From the NCBI GenBank assembly GCA_021904315.1, contig CM038920.1:11532001-11596000 (forward strand): a DNA stretch of 64,000 bases, read 5' to 3'. Shown here one piece after another: positions 13,966 through 24,680 of the stretch. The position numbers and the translations under genes are program-made. Below the pieces are notes generated by a model. That model was not told the DNA's origin, did no database searches, and saw only the letters and a list, made by a program, of their open reading frames with translations. This stretch comes from Sphagnum magellanicum. Its lineage: Eukaryota > Streptophyta > Sphagnopsida > Sphagnales > Sphagnaceae. Positions within the stretch are counted from its first letter, which is position 1. Every line of letters starts with the position of its first letter.

Positions 13966-14855
13966 AACGAATGAATGGCTTCCCCATTTTCTTTCACAGC
14001 AGGCCAGTAAGTTTCCACATTACTACTGAAGAAGAAGGAGAACAACAACAAGATGCCGTTTTAACAGTTTGCTAGACCAGTGGATTTTATCACCAAAAAA
14101 AAAATAGTATTCCACTTAGCAAGTTGTCATTATCTCCGCACAGCTTTCCCTCGACGTACGACAACAAATTGCGTGTTGTGATTTGTGTCCAAGATGGTGG
14201 ATAGTCTAAAGATGAGGTTTATGAGATAATAAAAGAAGGCAACGACGACGCGTCCAGATCGTCATGCATTTGAACAAGTCGAGGTCGCAATTATCTGGTA
14301 TAGTACTCTACGCATTTTGTTTTTGTCTGTTTGTTTTTTTCCCGCTTTCTTTTTCCTCGACGTTCAAGGCAGAAGAAGAATGATACGATGCGGATCCATC
14401 AGTCGGGAATCTTTCTCAAGTTCTGATTCAATTCCTTTGTCATCTGTAGTTTGTGAGGTTGTAATAGACTTTTTGAGCGGAAACCTGGATAGAGAGATGA
14501 GATTTCCAGGGATTCTTTAGATAAGTGCGCAAAATTAGAGAGTGCTAAGAGGTAGATAGACTTGTTGGCAACGTGCTGTACTGCATTTTGATGTCGAACT
14601 TGTTTTTTCTCTCTGTCTAGTTCGAGGACTTTTGCGTGAGGGAGTCGGAGTTTCTCCTAAGGACGTGCTGCTGCTCTTTGTGGCTGCTGATGTGATGAGG
14701 CCAAAGATCATGTTGAGATTGAGATGAGAAAGTCCAGAGATCGACAGGCAGATTGTCTTTGAACCTTGAAAGAGAGGGATAATAGACTTCTTCCTGTGGA
14801 CGGTTTTTGCGATCTGTAGTATAGTACACTGAACACGCTTTTTTGTGTGTCTGGA

Positions 14856-16340
14856 ATGGTCCAGCAGCAGCAGCAGGAGGTGACAAACAGCAGCTCCCTT
14901 AACGGCGGCATCGACTTGGAGCAGCTTCATCAACATGCAGTCTTAGACTCTCATGTTCTTAAAACTGCGGAAAGACAAGCTGAAGAAGAACTTCTTCTTA
15001 GCGGTACTATAAACTCCGCAAGAGGTGGAGCATCAAAAGCCTCGCACATGTCGTCGACGATCCCGCGAGCTGGTGGTGCAGGACGAAGCCGGAACAAACG
15101 ATTCTTAGGAGTGCGGCAACGGCCGTCAGGGCGCTGGGTAGCGGAGATCAAGGACACGACGCAGAAGATACGGTTGTGGCTTGGTACCTTCGACTGCGCT
15201 GAAGATGCTGCTCGTGCTTACGATGAAGCCGCTTTGATGCTCAGAGGCACCAACACACGCACTAATTTCATGCCTCCTGCAGCAGCCTCCTCCTCCTTCT
15301 CCTCTAGAGCTTCTAGTACTAACTTCTCTACTTTGTTGCCTTCCAAATCTGCACGTCTCGGTCTCCTCCACCGCCGAAGCTCGCTAGCTGCGGCAAAGCT
15401 CGAGAGCACTGCCGCAGGTGCTGTTGCTTCAGAAACAGAGAATTCTCTAACTTCTTCTTGTACAGTCTTCAAAGATGTTCTGCCTAGCTGTGCAGACGAG
15501 CTTGAAGTTCCCGTTGTAACGCCAGACGCCTCATCAGGAACAGATCATTCTGTGTCTTCTTCTATGGCGCTGTCCAACCAAGAGCAGCTCCGTGAAGCTG
15601 TTGAGGTTGCTGCTGTAGAGAGGAAATACAGCAGCAGCAGCAGCAGCAGCAATGGTATTAATACGATATCTGACTCCAGTTGTAGCTATGGCTCCGGCAC
15701 AGAAGAAAGCTTAACAATCTTTCCTGACATGGATCACAAGGAATGGTTGAAAGCATTTGCAGGAACATCAGAGCAACAATATCTTGGAGACTCTGGTATG
15801 ACGTCTGAGACCAGTTGCACCTACTACAGCTCCACTGAAGAAAGCTTGACATTGAGTTTTCCTGATATGGGTGACAGTCTAAAATGGCTCGAAGAACCAG
15901 CTATTCGGCGAGAGCGACAGTATCTCCAAACACAGCCAAGTAGTCTTCAGGATGATGATGAAACATCTACTTGTTTTGTTGCTGCTGCTGCTGAAGACAG
16001 CCCTGAGAACGACTTCAAACATTACTACACTACTTCCTTTGATTTCTCTGCCACAGATCTGGAGCCTCTTGAGAAAGTGTCCGACACCAGCAGTCTAGAG
16101 GATCCTGCTCTCTCAGATGACACCATGTTGCTCAATGAACATTTCTGCAGAATGAAGGTTCAATGCTCAACACCCATATCTTCTCCTCTTTGTGTGGCCA
16201 ATATCTTCCAGGAGTGCTTGCTACTATCAAGCTTGGCTGCAGGGCCGGATCAAGGCTCAGCAGGCACTGAGATCTCAAACCAGGACCAGGTGATATGGAA
16301 TTCATGCCAGGATCTTGCTCCTCTCTGCTTGGTTTCATAA
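14856..16340 (+). CDS. AP2/ERF transcription factor, RAP2.11/ERN-like
   Basis: An intronless gene of 494 codons encoding a nuclear DNA-binding transcription factor. The single AP2/ERF domain is at residues about 82-138 (genome 15099-15269). It keeps the [14 protein letters not shown] strand core, WLGTF and the AARAYDEAA helix, and ends in RGTNTRTNF. The KDTTQK insertion is typical of the RAP2.11/ERN (B-6) group, which in seed plants includes low-potassium and nodulation regulators; the target here is unknown. The rest is Ser-rich and acidic, with a poly-Gln start, a Ser run from an AGC microsatellite (about 15629-15650) and a duplicated TEESLT/FPDM motif at residues about 272-356, perhaps an activation region. 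I chose the ATG at 14856 (G at -3 and +4); the frame is open nine bases further up only through a GTG. It converges on the acyltransferase gene. Confidence 0.93.
   Translation: MVQQQQQEVTNSSSLNGGIDLEQLHQHAVLDSHVLKTAERQAEEELLLSGTINSARGGASKASHMSSTIPRAGGAGRSRNKRFLGVRQRPSGRWVAEIKDTTQKIRLWLGTFDCAEDAARAYDEAALMLRGTNTRTNFMPPAAASSSFSSRASSTNFSTLLPSKSARLGLLHRRSSLAAAKLESTAAGAVASETENSLTSSCTVFKDVLPSCADELEVPVVTPDASSGTDHSVSSSMALSNQEQLREAVEVAAVERKYSSSSSSSNGINTISDSSCSYGSGTEESLTIFPDMDHKEWLKAFAGTSEQQYLGDSGMTSETSCTYYSSTEESLTLSFPDMGDSLKWLEEPAIRRERQYLQTQPSSLQDDDETSTCFVAAAAEDSPENDFKHYYTTSFDFSATDLEPLEKVSDTSSLEDPALSDDTMLLNEHFCRMKVQCSTPISSPLCVANIFQECLLLSSLAAGPDQGSAGTEISNQDQVIWNSCQDLAPLCLVS
15668..15925 (+). repeat. intragenic duplicated acidic motif in the AP2/ERF protein
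   Basis: Two adjacent ~36-40 residue units share S-C-(S/T)-Y-x-S/G-x-TEESLT-(I/L)-(S)FPDM, then a Trp-Leu pair and a QYL ending. The first is at about 15668-15790 and the second at about 15806-15925. The spacing and shared ends suggest an old tandem duplication within the coding sequence. Acidic residues alternating with bulky hydrophobics suit a transactivation role, which is inference. Confidence 0.75.
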
Positions 16341-16779
16341 CAACCACTATGAAAACTCCAAACCCTCTGCAGTGCATGACAGAAAATCTTCTTAGGTTTC
16401 AATTATTTATAGCTAGCAGATTCTAATGTTTAGGTAGTGGTTTTGCACTCATGTCTTAAAGACATGAGGTAAAAGCTTTGAGTATGCCATTGAAGGCAAT
16501 GTATTCAGAGTTTGATCTCGGACACATTTTGAAAGCCTTTAGTTTGCAAATTTTGCAGTGCTTGCATCTTATCATACAGTGCAGAGTGAAGATGAAGGGG
16601 GGTGTAATGCATGATCCTTCAAGCATCTTACAGTACAGAATCAATTTGTGAAGGAAACTGTATGCAGGATTCAGTTTGCCATATTATTATGGCAAAGGTT
16701 CATGGGTTTACTACCCATTGTTAAGGTCTGTGATGTGAAGGAAGTGTTTCTGCACCAGTTCCTGTTTTCTGTCTAGCAA

Positions 16780-17058
16780 TGTCCTCAATTTCTGTGGCAT
16801 TCAAGGAAGCACCCGAAAAGCTTGATATTGGCTTGCACTCTCAAGAGACATAGCTAATCAAAGAAAGTAATTAGAAGTTTCCTCATTCAAGCTGCAACAC
16901 AGTCTGCTTCGTAATGTGTCATTGTGGCTTGAATGAGGATAGTACTAATTACTTTCTTTGATTAGCTCTATGTCTCTTGAGAATGCTAACCAACAACATA
17001 ACTACTACCACCCTCTTTCTGTTGCTGCTTCCTTGAATGCCACAAAAAACTCAGGACA
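16780..17058. ncRNA. long imperfect foldback, candidate small-RNA precursor or MITE
   Basis: Two arms about 115 nt long are reverse complements with interruptions. Outermost, 16793-16811 pairs perfectly with 17026-17044 (19 of 19). Next, 16839-16873 pairs with 16946-16982 with only a 2-nt bulge. Then 16881-16892 pairs perfectly with 16927-16938 around a 34-nt loop. The unpaired side segments (about 27 and 43 nt) differ in length. It lies between the convergent AP2/ERF and acyltransferase genes and could be in the 3' UTR of either. Neither arm shows obvious similarity to the flanking coding sequences. A plant MIRNA hairpin or a palindromic MITE would both fit; I recognise no known mature miRNA in it. 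Confidence 0.6.
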
Positions 17059-17371
17059 GACAATTTGCATAGAGTAGAAGTTTGCCCAACATTATGCTCA
17101 TATTTACATATATGTATGTAATGTATGTATTGACACCCACCCTAAGGAGCTGCCTGGAGGAGGGAGCTGATGGAACTCATCATATTGAAATGAAAAATTG
17201 TCCTCAATTGAGATATTTGATTTCAATTGGAGAAAAATAGGAGCAGCACAATCACTATAAAGCTCCTTCTGCAAAATTTGGATGTGCATGTGGAAGGAAA
17301 GATGTGATTGAGGCCAACGGGTGGTGTTTGAGATGGCAAGACTGCATGCATGCATGAATGTGATTCCTGTT

Positions 17372-19724
17372 CTATGGAATAAATTTGATAAGATTGTCCA
17401 TCATGGTGTTGACAAGAGTCTGCATCTGTGAATGTGAGTGCAAAGGGTAAGGGTACACATTGGCACAGCAGAGCTGTCCATTGCGAATGGAATCAAAGAT
17501 AGCGAGTGAGGGGCCAACCCCATGGATCGATGAGCATCCCACATAATCTTCGACTCCCAAAGCATCTGTTACCTCTTTAAGGTTGTCAGTCATGGTATCT
17601 TTGAATGCGACCAGCAGCGATGTGCGTAGAGAACTTGATGGTGTCAGATTCGGGTGCATTATAGCTTGGTACATGAGGTAATTCAAGTCACCCATATCGG
17701 TGAAATGCTTCCGATTCTTGATCGCATTGTTGAGTGAGTCTGAGCAGCGCCTTGCAAGCTCCCAAAACTCAGCCATCTCGTTTAACTGATGAGTATTCAT
17801 TAGAGCTGAATGATAGAAACCTGGCACAAATGCAAATTACAAGAGACACCAGTCAGAACTTGGTTGATGAAGCTGAGAGTCACCAAAGATTGGTTTGAAT
17901 GATCAAGATCAACAAACAGCAGCATGATGTACTAGATTGATTGATTGATAGAAAATCACTACATTATAAAATTGACTGTGGGGTTGTGATGTACAAACCA
18001 ACTGTGGAATCTGAAAGAACTGGATCCAAGTACTGGCGGCAATCCACAAGAGTGACAATGGCAAAATGCTCTGATCTATTTCCAAGCTCCTTTAAAGTAG
18101 CAGCTGCCTTCAACCCTGCAGCACACATTGCTCCATACAGGCTTGTTTTTGCATTGCTGCAGGCCTGCACCTCAAAAGCATTTTAATGAGTAATAATCCA
18201 TCAACCATGGAGCATCAGAGATTGTGGAATTTTATAACCTGCTTGACAATGTATGTACGCATTAACATCATTTGCCCCTCTTGAGGAATGCTTTTAACCT
18301 GCAACAGTGCTTGAGTATGCTCGAAGCTGAGAGATGAGCGAATCAATCTGGTCTGTCGGGGCATGCAGGGTTCCTCAAAAGGCAGAAGTGCATGCCATTT
18401 TGACCCAAGGGAATATCCCAGCAAATCAATCCCATGTGCCCAGAATGGCTTGTTTGCCTTCCCTGGGGGTATTGCAGCTTCCACGGACATCAATTTCATA
18501 GAACTGTTTTTTTCTTCCTTCCCCTTGCCTGCAACAGAATCATTGCTTCCACTATGAACAATCAGGTAAAAAACACAGTAGGTTATGTGTGAAGTCTTCA
18601 TCTTCTTCTCCCTTTCCATCCTTTCCTGTCTTCTAAGGGTTCTTAATCTTAGTGAACCAAGAGGTTGAAAGAGGAATGAGATGGAGGCAAGGGCTTGCCT
18701 GAAGGCATAATTTCCTCTTTCAGGTCTTGACTGGTATCCACTTCCAAATTTTGAGTTGTCTCCAAGTCAGGGGGAAGACCCTTTCTAATATTAACGAAAG
18801 CCTTCAGAATATCTCTCAGCACAGTGGCAGCAGACACACGGTCACAAGTAGCAGTATGTAGTCTTAGAGTCACAAGGGATCGATTGCCTGGCAAATGGTG
18901 GAGTCGAACAACAAACACTTGCATGCCTTCCAGAGAGTGAATCTCCTTCCCATGCCAGAGATTGGTATTCAATTCAGTCTCAATGAGAGTCAACCAGGAC
19001 CTGCCTTCTGCCTCGCTCTTCTCCATATTTTCTGCATTGCCATTCTCTGTAGTTTTAGCATGCTCAAAATCAGTATTATTGGTGGCTAAAGACTCTTCAG
19101 ATCCAGTTGCATCCAGAACCTGAATGTTCACACATGGATTATTGGAAACTCGGAAGGCAGGCTTTCCCTGGATCCATATAAGCTCCGACCGTAGCCGTGG
19201 GTGATTGAGCTGCAAGGCACACATCGAATTCCATCAAGCACTAACAGAGATCTGGACATTGTCTTCAAGTCTGATATGAAACTTCCAGACCAACTTTGCA
19301 TCTGAGAACTGCTGCAGCTGTAAAGAAATAAATTTCTGACCTGCACAACATCTACAGCAAGCTGGAGAAGGGAAGGATCAAGCTGCTGTGAGAAGAGTAC
19401 GCCTAGGACAGTAATGCCTGTTCCTCCTGCTATAGCACGACACCAATTCTCTTCAGTGTCACCAAGTAGACGATCATATGCTCCTTCCAAACTTAATATC
19501 CCTTCTTCTCTTGCTCCCTCAGTAGTGTCTGCAGTTGAGCTTTCGATGGTGGTTGGTGCTATCTTATATGATCCAGAACAGGTCCCATTTGTGTATTGTG
19601 TGTCAGGAAAACCTTCCTCAGGGTGCAGCAATGCCTCTGCTGTCATTCTTGCCTGCATTTGACACCCATCAAGAACTTCAGTGACAGCTCTGATGAATGT
19701 TTCCTGGGATTGGTTTCTTTCCAT
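17372..19724 (-). CDS. condensation-domain (CoA-dependent acyltransferase superfamily) protein
   Basis: Five coding exons: 19724-19341, 19209-18699, 18528-18299, 18164-17999 and 17820-17372. They total 1740 nt with no internal stop, giving 579 aa. The start ATG is directly preceded by an in-frame TAA. Layout matches PapA/NRPS-condensation-like proteins: an N-terminal lobe with LNHPRL, an active-site-like HTATCDR at residues 246-252 and a C-terminal lobe with SLYGAMCAAGLKAAAT. In the canonical HHxxxDG motif the second His is catalytic; here that position is Thr and the Gly is Arg, so activity may be altered, or this may be normal for the plant branch. Substrate is unknown. No signal peptide is evident, suggesting a cytosolic protein. 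The intron between exons 2 and 3 appears to use a GC donor; the donor of exon 3 is set by phase and by family fit (EHTQALLQ joined to ACSNAKT). Confidence 0.85.
18529..18698 (-). other. probable GC-AG intron of the acyltransferase gene
   Basis: Joining CAG|GCAAG (donor at 18699/18698) to GCAG|GCAAG (acceptor at 18529/18528) keeps the frame. The nearest GT donor, about 40 bases further into the intron, gives the wrong phase and an early stop. The word CAGGCAAG occurs at both junctions, so the exact join is ambiguous by a few bases without changing the protein. Confidence 0.6.
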
Positions 19725-21600
19725 TTATCCTTCATTATCAGTTTTTTCTTGTGCAAAACTTTTTGGAGGCCAAGGGTTTTGCATCATCTCTGAGTGCCTG
19801 CATCTCACCTTTCAATGAGTCCTTTCAGCAAATGGAGATAACAGCCTCCTCAGATCAACAAAAATTCAGTTAGAAAAAATCAGCAAAATAGGTGGTATGT
19901 AGAGTTTTCCATCAAGATGGCAGAGACGGTGTTGCAGAACCAGCTGCCACTGGAGAAAGCTGGGACCGGTGGAAATCCAAAAGCACAACAACGGTTACAA
20001 AACAGATTCCTAGGCCAAATTTGGAACGAAACCATACCTCGGTAGGATCTGGCACAGGCACAAAAGACAAGCAAAATCCTCCTCGACTTATCCCGATTAT
20101 CACTGGAGCCGCGTGATGGAAAATGTTTTTACCCTCGTGGTTTTCAGCTGCCTGCCAAATTATACGGACAATGTCAGAAATTGTACCACTGCAGCAGTAG
20201 CTTCTTCTTGACGGATGCTAAGTTTTGCGTGAAAGTACTATTTTGTGTGATGACTATGGCTCAGTAGCGGCGATAATGCATATCTGAGAAGAAAAGCGCC
20301 ACGACATCATGCGTCCAAAGAGGACTTGCCAACGCTTGAGAAAGAATCATCTTATGGGGCAGAAATCACATCACACGGTTTGTCAGGGAGCCATAAAAAC
20401 CCTCGCCAAATTTCGCAACAGTCAGTCAGCGCGCTCCAGGCATCAATCCGATGCTGCCTGACAAATTTCTTCCTACCCTAGAACAAATTTCAGATTGTTG
20501 AAGTCTGTTACCGGCAACAATTTAGTTGTATAGTTTCGACACCGGGGAGGACGTGCCGGAACGACGAACGAGCACACTAACAGGGCATTGAAAGATGGAA
20601 AATTACTCCAGAAACAAGACAAGAAGAGCCTCCTCCTCCTCCATTTGTAGTCAACAAAAGAGACCTATACAAAGGAATACGGGGCAAAACAAAACAAAGA
20701 AACAGCAGAAAACACATCTACTATCATCGAAAGCAGGAAAATGCCTATTACTCAGAGCACAACAATTTTTTTTCAGCACACGATTCCAAGCGAGTTTTGT
20801 TTCAGAATCCAAAACAGAAAAGCAAGCAAGCACAAGACATGAGGAGAAGTCTTGCCTGAAACTTGTATCCAAGGAAAACACACAATTCCAAACCAGGCTT
20901 TCATAAATGCTGCAAAACAAAAAAGAAAACAGAAAAAATATATATTCGAGCTAAACATTGTTATATTATTATTATTATTATGCCAAAGCACACAATTCAA
21001 AGCTTGCTTGACAAGAAACAAGAAACAGCAAACACATCGACTATTGTTGGAGTGAGTGACTATCATCAATAGCAGGAGGAAAGTACACAAAGTACCTGTA
21101 CAGTGCACCTATTCAGAGAACAGAATTCGGCACACGATTCTCAGTGAGCTTTTTTTCCATAAGTCCAAAAACTGGAAAGCAAGCAGGAGACATGAGAGAC
21201 TTGCTGCAAAGACTAAGTTATCACAGAGCACAACAAAATTCCAAACCAGAGCTTGTCATAAAGAAATCCACAAACAGAAGATGCAAAACAGAAAAAGTAA
21301 AAAGGAAATGGAGAGCTAAACAGATTATGCGAAGCACACGACTCAAAGCTTGCTTCTATAAATGAAAACAAAATGCCAAAAAAAATGCCTCCAAACAAGA
21401 AAAAAACACAGAAAGAAAAACAGAAAAAAATGAGCACTAGAAAAAATAAATTCAAAACACACAAAACTATTCCAAGCAAGGCTATGCGGAGAGTCGAAGG
21501 AGCTCACCCGAGAACTGATCGCTGCCGGCGATGGAGATCGAGAGCTGAGGAGGATCGGTTCGCAAGCGAGACTTCATTAGAAAAAAGAGAAGTGAGAAAA
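19725..21600 (-). other. 5' leader, probable first intron and promoter side of the acyltransferase gene
   Basis: A GC-richer block at about 21508-21600 read on the minus strand ends in CTCGG|GTGAGC, a good splice donor, and could be a 5' non-coding exon. A plausible acceptor (GATGCAG) lies near 19805-19800. The ~1.7 kb between would be an intron rich in A and G on the plus strand. It includes a diverged direct duplication with a period near 355 bp: 'cacacgattc' occurs at about 20777 and 21131, with similar flanks. The 5' exon has its own short ATG frame, which would act as an upstream ORF. All of this is inferred from sequence signals only. Confidence 0.35.
20600..21370. repeat. diverged tandem duplication, period ~355 bp
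   Basis: Ordered shared words recur in about 20700-20960 and 21055-21320: an 'agcacaacaa' word, 'cacacgattc', 'gaaaagcaagca', 'gacatgag' and 'attccaaaccag'. A further partial echo ('cacacgactcaaagcttgctt') trails at about 21335. The unit is purine-rich and lies in the putative first intron of the acyltransferase gene. Confidence 0.55.
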
Positions 21601-21869
21601 TGGTAACAAGCCAGGGCGAAAGAGGAGGGGAGGGTAGGGGTCCTAAAAAAGAGGGAGTTTTATCCGTAAGGGCCAATGAGAAACGGCAGTTAAGGAGTGG
21701 TGTTATCCAGCGGGACGCAAGAAGCGGATTTCCCCCAAAAGAACAATTTTTAAAAAAGAAATTAAAAAAATTTAGTCCTCATCATTAGGGGGTACCTAGG
21801 CAATCCTCTCTCATAAGTTCAGTTTTCTTTTTAACTGAGAAAAAGGTTGAAGGGGTACGGAAAAGATCA

Positions 21870-21990
21870 AAGCACGAGGGCATTACTGGAATAAGGGTCC
21901 AAGCACATTACCAGAATAAGGGATCATGTCAAGCAGGGAATGAGGGTCCAAGCACATTACCGGAATAAGGGGTCATGTCAAGCGGAGTCC
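21870..21990. repeat. 49-bp tandem repeat, about 2.5 copies
   Basis: Units begin 'gggtccaagcacattacc' at 21895 and 21944, exactly 49 bp apart, with a partial, more diverged unit before 21895. The array lies just upstream of the acyltransferase promoter side. Confidence 0.85.
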
Positions 21991-22699
21991 TCGGATTGAG
22001 TACTTGTTGTAACATCAGCCGGAACTACAATACAAAAAAAATGTGCAAAAAATGTGCGGAAAATGTGCAAGGTCTTTTATGGTCTTGTGCATGCACTACC
22101 CACATTTGTTTATTATTAATTCTTGGGTTTCCTCTGGGGCTCCTATTTGTTGGTTTATCCTACAACTACTACTACTGTCCATAATACCTTTCCAGGTTCG
22201 GCACTTGGCCCCTGCTAAATACTTATATTATTTTTCAAATTACACTTTGGCAATTAAAAAGTTAAGTAATGAAAATTTGGGCAATAAGAGTATAGGCAAC
22301 TTCTTTGAAAATTTTGCAAATTTTGAAAATATTACAGTGTATTTTTGCAAAAATGGGGGAGACGGTAATAATGTTCCACCAACTTATAATAAATAAGATA
22401 GAGAAATGTTGTCAATTATTGAATACTTGCTTTACAAGTGAACTAGGTTACAAGCAAGAGGCTCCCGAGTTGCCACCAATCTTTGTATTTTGCCTTCTGT
22501 TATAATTTTCTTGAATTTCAGCATTTTTAAACAAATAATTTCTAAAAAAAATTAGCATTCCCAAAAATAAATTTAACTATTGCCGAACATGAAAAAGGTA
22601 TTGATAGGGCCCATTTCCACCTAGGAATATGTCCAACTGGGTAGGGTATCTCGGATGAGACACACAAATCCGCCATGTGGTAACGGGTTCTTCAAAGGG

Positions 22700-23260
22700 G
22701 CATATTTTTCAAGATTTTTTCGCTTGCATTTTTAAAATATTTATGTAGCTCCTTAAGTAGTTCTTTAAGCAATGCTTAAATATGCCCTAACTTCGGTAGG
22801 TCCTTAGGTAGTCCCCCTATGTAAAAGCTTTTGATAGCCCTCTTTTTAGATAGTCCGTAACTTAAGTAGGCCTCAAGGGGGTGTTTAGTTAGTTCTGAAG
22901 TAACCTCCTATGTTATTTAGGTAACCCCCATAAATAATCATCTAAGTAGCTTCTAACCCAATAAATATTTTTATAATCCTTAAGGTAGGTCTTCTGTAGC
23001 TTCCTAAGTAGCCTTTAAATATTTCTTAACCTAAATAGGCCCTTTGGTAGCCTCTAGCTAACTCCTAGGTAGTGTTAAGGTAGGCCCGTGTAATCTTTTC
23101 ATCAAGGATAGATAAGGATCTCATAGGAAAATAAATATAGGTAAATAGCCTATGGGTAGGTGGGTGGGTAACCCATTGGTAAGTAGATTACTAGGGTGCA
23201 GATAAGTAAGGAGGTAGGTAGGCCTTAACCTAATAACCCTTACCTGGGTACTCTCACAAC
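22700..23260. repeat. degenerate short-word repeat rich in (c)ctaagtag / aggtagg
   Basis: Over about 560 bp the words 'aagtag', 'aggtag', 'gtagcc' and 'cctaa' recur every 10-25 bases with no fixed period, suggesting an old, heavily mutated minisatellite. Confidence 0.5.
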
Positions 23261-23867
23261 CTAAATAGACCATAGTTAATAAAAAAAAACCTATGATGAT
23301 CACTTTTGAAAGTTCTTCCTTAGTTTTGAGAAGTTCATCTCACATTGTTAAAACTTAAGAATAGCTAAAAAGAAAGATTAGTGAATACAATGAAGACGAG
23401 AGTTAGGCTCAAGATAAGGATTTTTTAAAAATAATTTTAATGATACTCACTCTAACATTTACACTCACAATATCCCATTCTCCATGGAAGTTTGACACCA
23501 TTATTATGATGGGTCCATGAAGTGTGTAGAATCACAATAACCAAAACAAACAAAAAAAACACCAAAAAACATGCAAGTGACCACAGCTTATAATGCTCAA
23601 GTTTGGAAACTTCGGCATCTAAGTATTATTATAAGCCCATTATGAGCTCAAAGAGATCTTATTACCATGCAAGCCCATTACCATACTTGGAAACATAGAA
23701 GCAAAAGAAAAATGTACATGAGCCAGTGAAACAAAGAAAGCCAAGTGCACCAACCACCAATGAACTTACTACTAACTATGCAAGGCAAAAGTGAACAATG
23801 GAGAACGCTTACATAAGCAAAGGTCATTGCAGAAAACAACAAACAATTTTCAGGACAACTAGGAACA

Positions 23868-24270
23868 AAATCCCCAGTTTATAATGGGGGTACTAGTCTA
23901 GGCCAAAAATGGTGACCAACAGTTTTGAAAATAGAAATTTCATGCTGCCAATGAGAAGGCTCAGCATGCACTCAAAGTGCCTTGAGTTTTTTTCTTTTAA
24001 GTTTTAGCTGGGGGCTGGGAGGATTTTTTTTCATTTTTCCTTTGTTCCCAACATGTTCCCTTCAAGTTCCCAATGTGTTCCCCAAGGGTGTTCCCAATAG
24101 CAACTCGCTTCAATCCCATATGTTTTGCCCAAAGTCCTCCCCTTCTCACCTATATAGGTGGGCCAAAGGGAGAGGCCCTCCATCTTTCCATAGAATCTTC
24201 TATTTTGGGGAGCCTCCATAGTTTCATCTTTTTTTTGCAATGGGCCAATCAAATTGGCTCATTGCAACCA
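23868..24270 (+). repeat. dispersed repeat family R1, copy 1
   Basis: Starts at 'tccccagttt', then has an 'aggccaaaaatggtga' word, 'agcatgcactcaa', a T-rich run and several 'gttccc' words. It closes near an imperfect palindrome at about 24236-24269 built from 'gcaatgggccaatc' and its complement. Copy 2 follows directly; further copies lie at 56.93-57.30 kb (inverted) and 59.03-59.30 kb. No coding capacity, so a MITE- or SINE-like element or an LTR fragment is possible. Confidence 0.65.
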
Positions 24271-24337
24271 AAAAAAAGAGTTGAACTTGTGAGGCACCCC
24301 CAACTAATCTAATCAATATGGAACAGAATAATAAGTA

Positions 24338-24680
24338 CCCCCAGTTTATATGGGGGAGCATTAGGTAGGGTGTTCATTGCAAGGGGTATTAGCCCAGGCC
24401 AAAAATGGTGATAAACTGTTTTGGGAAGAGAAATTGCATGCAGCCAATTGGAAGGCCCGAGCATGCACTCAAGGTGCCTTGGTTTTTTCCTTTTAAGTTT
24501 TGAGGGGGGGGGGGGGGGGGGGGGGAGGGGAAGCATTTTTTTTTCATTTTTCCTGGTTCCCATTGTGTTCCCACTATATTCCGTTTAAGTCCCCAATGGG
24601 TTCTCATCAGCTTCCTGATATGTTCCCCAAGATGTTCTCCATAGCACCTCACTTTTATCCCATATGCTTTGGCAAATGTT
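24338..24680 (+). repeat. dispersed repeat family R1, copy 2
   Basis: Same word order as copy 1 beginning at 'ccccagttta', including 'aggccaaaaatggtga', 'agcatgcactcaa', a 22-base poly-G where copy 1 has 'ctgggggctggg', and the 'gttccc' series. It begins about 470 bp after copy 1. The palindromic end seen in copy 1 is not evident here. Confidence 0.65.

Noticed and set aside
13547..13987. 146-codon open frame on the minus strand
   Set aside because: It is created by the GA and CT microsatellites, which stay open in several frames; no domain is visible.
14847..14855. Frame of the AP2/ERF gene opening at a GTG nine bases before the ATG
   Set aside because: A plant nuclear gene is expected to start at ATG; 14856 has a good context.
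14535..15472. Several minus-strand open frames opposite the AP2/ERF gene
   Set aside because: Shadows of the real coding frame and its leader.
18239..18298. Extending acyltransferase exon 3 to a second donor at 18239/18238
   Set aside because: It also keeps frame, but inserts about 20 residues that break the family pattern between TQALLQ and ACSNAKT; it could be an alternative splice form.
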